Source of the DNA: CAZHGD01 sp964531735
GTDB taxonomy: Bacteria; Armatimonadota; UBA10988
Length of the DNA: 12,013 nt
Reading direction: 5' to 3'
Assembly (NCBI GenBank): GCA_964531735.1
Contig: CAZHGD010000211.1
Location: 1 to 12,013, forward strand
Each line of letters starts with the position of its first letter. Position 1 is the stretch's first letter. Both the position numbers and the translations under genes were made by a program. The notes beneath the pieces are model-generated. The model did no database searches. It had not been told where the DNA came from and was given only the letters and a program-made list of their open reading frames with translations. Below, piece by piece: positions 7,495 through 12,013 of the stretch.

Positions 7495-7499
7495 GAGGG
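7495..7499 (+). promoter_or_regulatory. Ribosome binding site deciding the DUF5107 gene start
   Basis: GAGGG lies 7 bases before the ATG at 7507. The in-frame GTG at 7453 has no spaced site and would add 18 low-complexity, Arg/Pro-rich residues. Confidence 0.65.
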
Positions 7500-7506
7500 T
7501 GGTTCG

Positions 7507-10494
7507 ATGTCGTCAGTCAGCATCCGCGAAGGTTCACTGGTTCGTTCCTGCTATCCCGTCGGCACACCGGACTCGGAACCGCCCCTGCTGCCGGGCTTCG
7601 GGCCGCGCGGTCTGCCCATCTACCCGTATCCGACCATCGAGTGGTTCGAGCCCCGCGCGGTGCCGCGCCGCCTGCGGACCATCGAGCTCGAGAACGAGTA
7701 CCTGAAGCTGACCTTCCTGCCGGAGCTGAACGGCCGGCTGTACAGCCTGTGGGACAAGCTGGCCGATTGCGAAGTGCTGTTCGCCAACCCGGAGCTCAAG
7801 CCCGGCCTGGTCGGCCTGCGCGGTGTCTGGCATGCCACCGGCATCGAAATCAACTTCCCCGGCAGCCACACCGTGACCACGGTCGACGAAGTGGCGTGTC
7901 GGACCTTCCTCGACCCGGACGGTACGGCGCGCTTCGTGGCCTGGGACGTGGAGGCCGTGTCCGGCATGGCCTGGGAGTGTACCACCTCGCTCGCGCCGGG
8001 CTCCGCCGCGGTCGGCATGAGGACGCGGCTGGTCAATCCGACCGATCTGCCGCATCGCTACTACTTCTGGGTCAACGCTGCCTACCCGATCCGCGAGGGC
8101 ACGCGCTACATCTTCCCACCGTCCACGCGCCGCATCTTCATCGAGCGCGGCACGCATCCGGGCGAACTCGGGCACCTCGATTACCCGGTACACAACGGCG
8201 TCGACATCTCGTTGTTCGCCAACCTGCGGCACCCGGCGGCGCACTTCGCCGAGACGCCGGACGAAGGCTTCTTCGGCCTGCACCATCCCGACAACGACAC
8301 GGGCGTTGCGCACATCGCCGACCCGCACCTGGTGCCCGGCCGCAAGATCTGGAGCTGGGGCTTCGCCGAGGACGGCCAGCTCTGGCACTCCGCGCTGAGC
8401 GACACCGGCGGACCGTACTGCGAAGTGCAGAGCGGCCCGCTGCGGTCGCAGATCGAGTACCGCTCGCTGGCGCCCGGTCAGGTCATCGAGCAGTTCGAGA
8501 CTTGGCTGCCGCATCGCGGCCTGGGCGGTCTCAACCACGCCACGCCGACCGTGGCCGCGGCCTGGCAGGTGGACGGCGACGCGCTGGTGCTGCGCGTGCT
8601 GGCCGCCCGGGCGTTGCCCGGCGCTGCGGTCACCTTGGGTGACCACACGCAGGTGGTCGACCTGGGACCGGAGGCCGCCGTACTGACCATGCCGCTGCCG
8701 GCCGATCCGTTCGCCCGGCTGCGGATCGTCACGCCCGATGCCTGGCCGCACCTGAATGCCGCGGTGAGTGGCCGGCCGGACCGGCAGCCGCCGCGCCTGC
8801 GCGCCGCGCGGCCGGTGTCCGCGGGCCAGGCCGGCCGCTACCTGGAGTGGCAGGGCAACTGGGCCGTGGCGCGCGAGCAGTACCGTGCGGCGGCTGAAGA
8901 GGACGCCGCGGCCGCGGCGGCGCTGGCGCGCCTGGCGCTGGCGCGCGCCGACGCCGACGAGGCGGTGAAGTGGTCGCGCCGCGCCATCAACCGCGACTGG
9001 CACCTGCCCGCGGCGCTGCAGGTGGCGGCGCTGGCGGAGGACCTGGCCGGCCGGCCGGAGCAGGCCGTCTGGTACTGGGAAGAGCTGCTCGGCCATGGCG
9101 AGCTGCGCCGGTCGGCCGTGGTCGGCCTGATCGACCAGGCTTTGGCGGCCGGCGACTACGCCGGCGCCCTGGGTCGCTGCCGGCAGGCGCTGCTCGAAGC
9201 CGTCGACGCGCGCGTGCTCGGCCGGCTGTGGCACGCCTGCCGGCGGTTGGGCCGCGACCCCGATGTGGTGGAGCGCGGCGACGACTGGGCGCGCGTCGAC
9301 CCGCTGTTGGCGGCCGAGCGGCAGTTGGTGCTGCCGGCCGAGCCGCCGCTCAACGCGACCGCCCAGATGGCGGCGGCGGCCTTGCTCCACCGCTTCGCTG
9401 ACGCCGACGCTGCGCTACGCGTCCTGTCGGCGCCGTCGGTGCCGTCGCCGGGCACACCGCCGGCCATGCTGCGCTATGCCGCGGCCTACCTCGGCGGCGA
9501 CGCCCCGCCCGATGACATCTCGTGGTCGGACGGCTTCGCGGGCGGCGCCTTCGCCATCCGCGTGCTGCGCCACGCGGTGCAGCAGAACGATGAGGACCTG
9601 CTGGCGCACTACCAACTGGCCTGTGCGCTGGCGGCCGTCGGTGAGTGGGACGAGGCGACGGTCCACTGGGCCGTGGCGGCCGAAGGGCCGTGGGCGGCCG
9701 AAGCCAACCGCAACCTGGGTCTCTGCGCCTGGCAGGTGCACCGTGACCAGGAGGCCGCGGCGGGGTTCTACCGGCACGCGCTGGAATGGGACGCCGGGCC
9801 GCGCACGCTCGAGGAGCAGGACCGACTGCTGGCCGAACTGGGCCGGCATGAGGAGCGGGTGACGATCCTGAAGGCCGCCATCGGGCGCTACGGGCCAGAC
9901 AGTCGCGTGCCGCAGCGCCTGGCCGCCGCGCTGCTGGCCGCCGGCCGCGCCGAGGAGGCGCTACAGCTTCTCAACAGCGGCGGCTTCCAGCTCTACGAGG
10001 GCGGCGCCCTGCCGCAGCAGCTCTGGACCTCGGCCCACCGCGCGCTGGCGCAGCAGTCTGCCGAGCGCGGCGACCACCGCGGCGCGGCGGAGCACTACCG
10101 CCAGGCGACCGAGTACCCGCGGCACCTCGGCGTCGGTCGGCCAGGCAGCAACGGACAGTGCGAGCTGTACTACCGCTGGGGTGAGCAGGCGCAAGCGGCC
10201 GGCGACGCGGAAGCGGCGCAGACCGCCTGGCGGGCCGGTGGTGATCCGTGGTGCGAGCTGCGCGTGCGGCCATTCGCGGCGCGTGACCGCGTGCCGGAGC
10301 TGCCCGAGCTGGGTGTCAGCCACGGCTGGGTCCGCAACCGGCTCTACCAGGCGCTGTGCCGGCGCGCGGCGAATGACGCCGCCGGGGCCGAGGCGGTGTT
10401 GACTGAAGTGGCCGAACTGGTGACGGCACGCGGCGGTGACGAGCGTCTGGCGGCCTGGGTGGCGGCGGCTCGTCGGGGCGAAGAACCGGCCTGA
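7507..10494 (+). CDS. DUF5107 domain protein with long TPR-like tail
   Basis: 995 residues with no signal peptide or membrane segment, so probably cytoplasmic. Residues about 35-340 look like DUF5107, a beta-rich domain related by fold to galactose mutarotase, from motifs such as ENEYLKLTFLPELNGRLYSLWD, GIEINFPGSH and GRKIWSWG. A second beta-rich stretch reaches about residue 435. From residue 439 on, the protein is helical repeat of TPR type, for example YLEWQGNWAVAREQYRAAAE and AHYQLACALAAVGEWDEATVHW. A late block with LYEGGALPQQLW and YYRWGEQAQAAGDAEAAQTAW is typical of these large proteins as I recall them. No catalytic activity is established to my knowledge. The divergent sugar oxidoreductase supports a carbohydrate-linked role. 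Alternative: a scaffold with a non-catalytic sugar-binding domain. The 3' end forms a hairpin with the gap to the next, convergent gene. Confidence 0.82.
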   Translation: MSSVSIREGSLVRSCYPVGTPDSEPPLLPGFGPRGLPIYPYPTIEWFEPRAVPRRLRTIELENEYLKLTFLPELNGRLYSLWDKLADCEVLFANPELKPGLVGLRGVWHATGIEINFPGSHTVTTVDEVACRTFLDPDGTARFVAWDVEAVSGMAWECTTSLAPGSAAVGMRTRLVNPTDLPHRYYFWVNAAYPIREGTRYIFPPSTRRIFIERGTHPGELGHLDYPVHNGVDISLFANLRHPAAHFAETPDEGFFGLHHPDNDTGVAHIADPHLVPGRKIWSWGFAEDGQLWHSALSDTGGPYCEVQSGPLRSQIEYRSLAPGQVIEQFETWLPHRGLGGLNHATPTVAAAWQVDGDALVLRVLAARALPGAAVTLGDHTQVVDLGPEAAVLTMPLPADPFARLRIVTPDAWPHLNAAVSGRPDRQPPRLRAARPVSAGQAGRYLEWQGNWAVAREQYRAAAEEDAAAAAALARLALARADADEAVKWSRRAINRDWHLPAALQVAALAEDLAGRPEQAVWYWEELLGHGELRRSAVVGLIDQALAAGDYAGALGRCRQALLEAVDARVLGRLWHACRRLGRDPDVVERGDDWARVDPLLAAERQLVLPAEPPLNATAQMAAAALLHRFADADAALRVLSAPSVPSPGTPPAMLRYAAAYLGGDAPPDDISWSDGFAGGAFAIRVLRHAVQQNDEDLLAHYQLACALAAVGEWDEATVHWAVAAEGPWAAEANRNLGLCAWQVHRDQEAAAGFYRHALEWDAGPRTLEEQDRLLAELGRHEERVTILKAAIGRYGPDSRVPQRLAAALLAAGRAEEALQLLNSGGFQLYEGGALPQQLWTSAHRALAQQSAERGDHRGAAEHYRQATEYPRHLGVGRPGSNGQCELYYRWGEQAQAAGDAEAAQTAWRAGGDPWCELRVRPFAARDRVPELPELGVSHGWVRNRLYQALCRRAANDAAGAEAVLTEVAELVTARGGDERLAAWVAAARRGEEPA

Positions 10495-10512
10495 TGGGGC
10501 CGGCTCTTCGCC
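10477..10512. terminator. Hairpin at a convergent gene junction, overlapping the DUF5107 stop codon
   Basis: A 15-position stem (10477-10491 with 10498-10512) has one A/C mismatch (10485 with 10504) and a 6-base loop that contains the TGA stop (10492-10494). It fills most of the 26-bp gap before the convergent gene ending at 10521. There is no T tract on either strand, so it is not a classic intrinsic terminator. It may still slow polymerase or protect 3' ends from both sides. Confidence 0.45.
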
Positions 10513-10520
10513 GTGCGAGC

Positions 10521-11195
10521 TTACTCGGCGAGGACGTCGACCTGCCAGCGAAGCGGCGCGTCCGCTCGCGCGGCTTCGGGCAGGGCATGGAGCCAGATGA
10601 GTCCTTGCAGCTTCTGGTACAGCTCACGCGTGTCCGCCCGGCACGCGTGGTGCGAGCCATACTGCCGCGAGTCGAAGATGATGCTGTCGAACGGTTCGCC
10701 GCCGGCGATCCGGATCTCCAGCCGTGCCCACGGCGCGTAGACGTTCTTGGCCAAGCGGACCGACTCGATGCGGTGGGCCGGAATGTCGAACGACATGGCG
10801 TCACCGCGGTACTGGAGGCCGTTCCAGGAGACGTTGAGGAAGCCGACATCATCGTTGGTGTCGGTCAGCCGGCGCCAGAAGCTGTGCGCCAGGCTGGGGT
10901 GGGCGAGGCCCACGAAGCGGCCGGGAATGGAAGGATGCCATTCGCCCAGCGATTCCAGCTTCTGAGCCAGCCGCCGCCGCAGCCAGCCGTTGCCCAGCAG
11001 CAACAGCCGGTCGATGAGCAGCGCGTAGCCGACGAGCGCCCAGAGGACTCCAGCCCAGCCACCCAGCAAGTGACCGGCGAGGGTGATGAGCGCTGAGCCC
11101 AGCGTGACGAGCAGACAAACGACCGGGAGGAAGATCCGTTTGTAGTTCCTGAAGGTGCGCTCTTTCCAAGCTATCATCGCGGCCTCGGCATCCAC
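10521..11195 (-). CDS. Two-helix membrane protein with C-terminal PH-like domain
   Basis: 224 residues from a GTG at 11195, or 218 from an ATG at 11177. The GTG is chosen because AAGGAG lies just upstream, though the 4-base gap is short; the ATG has only a weak GAGG at 5 bases. A basic N-terminus (KERTFRNYKR) precedes two hydrophobic helices at about residues 21-41 and 43-61. The soluble remainder (about 65-224) has alternating beta-like strands such as VGFLNVSWNGLQYRG, FDIPAHRIESVRLA and ARLEIRIAGGEPFDSIIFDSR, resembling the bacterial PH-like fold seen in many small membrane proteins. I do not recognise a specific family, and the PH assignment is by pattern only. It follows the gene at 11251-12013 by 55 bases on the same strand and is probably co-transcribed with it. 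Confidence 0.75.
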   Translation of the reverse strand: MDAEAAMIAWKERTFRNYKRIFLPVVCLLVTLGSALITLAGHLLGGWAGVLWALVGYALLIDRLLLLGNGWLRRRLAQKLESLGEWHPSIPGRFVGLAHPSLAHSFWRRLTDTNDDVGFLNVSWNGLQYRGDAMSFDIPAHRIESVRLAKNVYAPWARLEIRIAGGEPFDSIIFDSRQYGSHHACRADTRELYQKLQGLIWLHALPEAARADAPLRWQVDVLAE

Positions 11196-11199
11196 CAGA

Positions 11200-11205
11200 C
11201 TCCTT
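11200..11205 (-). promoter_or_regulatory. Ribosome binding site before the two-helix membrane protein
   Basis: AAGGAG on the minus strand, 4 bases before the GTG at 11195 and 22 bases before the ATG at 11177. A full-strength site at this point argues for translation from the GTG, although the spacing is at the short end. Confidence 0.55.
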
Positions 11206-11250
11206 ACCTCGTCGCGCCGTGGCAGTAGTTGCGATTCCGTTGTACGCCAG

Positions 11251-12013
11251 TCAACGAATCCTCGCGCGCTTCGCGCGCACCGCGGCAGGCGGTCCGTCGG
11301 GCCAGGACCAGGCGATGGCGCCATCCAGGCTGATGCGAACCGTGAACCGGCGCGCCCGTGGGTCATAGAACGCCGTGGCCGACTGGCCCGCGAGCACCGT
11401 GGCCCACGGCGAGCCGCCCGGTGCCGGCGCGGTGTAGGCCAGGGCCACCTGGGTGGTGGCGAGTTGCGGTGCGGGCGCGGAGCGCACCGACCAGCCCGGC
11501 GCCCGCAGTCTCGTGCCTTGCCAGGTGTCCAAGTCCGACGGTGGTGGGCCGTTGGCGGCGACATCGTCACCCACCCGTTGGGCCAGGTCGCGCAGGACGG
11601 TCTCGATCTCGCCGCTGACCATCGGTTGCTCGGCGAGTGCCGCGCGGCCGGCGATGGCGAGCCCCAACGCCAAGGCCGGCCCGACCACCAGGCCGACCCC
11701 GAGCGCCCGCGGCGTGAGCGCTCGGGGCCACACCGGCAGCAGTTGCACCACCAGGCCCAGGCCAACGGCCGCGGCGGGCACCACCCACCAGTGCGGCCCG
11801 GGTGACAGGCGCGTCACGGGGTACTTCACGGCCAGCGGCACGACCACCCACAGCCACGGCGCCAGCCAGGCCCGGCGGATGCCGTGGCACGCCAGGCGCG
11901 CGGCGGCCACCGCCATAGCGAGGCCCAGGACCGCGGCCACGCCGGCGGCGTAGCGCGGCGCGGTCGGTGCGACCGTCGGTCCGAGCGGCCAGGCCAGGTA
12001 GTAGACCGCCGCG
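11251..12013 (-). CDS. Multi-pass membrane protein of unknown function (5' partial)
   Basis: The frame is open to the window edge, giving 253 visible residues. A GTG at 11940 is internal, since coding-like sequence (YYLAWPLG, then PRYAAG) continues upstream of it. Four hydrophobic helices follow, at about visible residues 22-41, 48-66, 75-92 and 103-121. The C-terminal part (about 125-253) is soluble, probably on one face of the membrane, with SGEIETVLRDLAQRVGDDV near its start and a beta-rich end (SATAFYDPRARRFTVRISLDGAIAWSW). I do not recognise the family. The hydrophobic pattern, the Arg/Pro-bearing loops and the clean stop at 11251, 55 bases before the next gene on the same strand, support a real gene. 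The opposite and alternate frames here are arginine-rich and not protein-like. Confidence 0.75.
   Translation of the reverse strand, partial: AAVYYLAWPLGPTVAPTAPRYAAGVAAVLGLAMAVAAARLACHGIRRAWLAPWLWVVVPLAVKYPVTRLSPGPHWWVVPAAAVGLGLVVQLLPVWPRALTPRALGVGLVVGPALALGLAIAGRAALAEQPMVSGEIETVLRDLAQRVGDDVAANGPPPSDLDTWQGTRLRAPGWSVRSAPAPQLATTQVALAYTAPAPGGSPWATVLAGQSATAFYDPRARRFTVRISLDGAIAWSWPDGPPAAVRAKRARIR

Noticed and set aside
7534..9390. Long open frame (618 codons) antisense to the DUF5107 gene
   Set aside because: Arg/Gln/Val-rich composition without motifs, and fully inside a gene with recognisable domains on the other strand.
11196..11765. N-terminal extension of the two-helix membrane protein to 414 residues
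   Set aside because: The extra part is Arg/Trp/Cys-rich and lies opposite in frame to the hydrophobic membrane protein gene at 11251-12013. A ribosome binding site at 11200-11205 supports the short form.

Overview
The window is very GC-rich (visibly close to 70%), densely coding DNA with no rRNA, tRNA, CRISPR array or insertion sequence that I can recognise. The best taxonomic clue is the type IV pilin-like protein on the minus strand at 2997-3824. It has the GFTLIELL signal, then a FPVFAKAREKSRQ...CLSNLKQ run and an H-X9-DG motif. From memory this style is abundant in Armatimonadota and also known in Planctomycetes, so I infer an Armatimonadota-like bacterium. This rests on one family and is not proven.

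Layout. (a) 1-2892, plus strand: the 3' part of a large SARP/AfsR-like regulator, with a BTAD domain, a degenerate nucleotide-cyclase-like domain, a STAND/NB-ARC ATPase and a helical repeat tail. Its N-terminus lies before the window. (b) 2997-3824, minus: the pilin-like protein. (c) 4003-5673, plus: a HerA-type hexameric ATPase, divergent from the pilin gene. (d) 5751-6272, plus: an AhpC/Prx1-type peroxiredoxin, closed by a clear intrinsic terminator at 6298-6335. (e) 6347-7336, minus: a Gfo/Idh/MocA sugar oxidoreductase. (f) 7507-10494, plus: a 995-residue DUF5107-TPR protein, divergent from the oxidoreductase across a 170-bp gap holding a strong imperfect palindrome. (g) 10521-11195 and 11251-12013, minus: a probable two-gene unit of membrane proteins, the upstream one cut by the window end.

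Functional reading. The divergent oxidoreductase and DUF5107 pair looks like a small carbohydrate-related locus, because both families are tied to sugars by fold or by known members and they share a promoter region. HerA and the peroxiredoxin are co-directional with a 77-bp gap and could be co-transcribed, but the peroxiredoxin has its own strong ribosome binding site and no functional link is evident. The membrane pair has no recognised function. All gaps between genes are shorter than 180 bp. I see no complete novel system. The least-described parts are the DUF5107-TPR/oxidoreductase locus and the membrane-protein pair.
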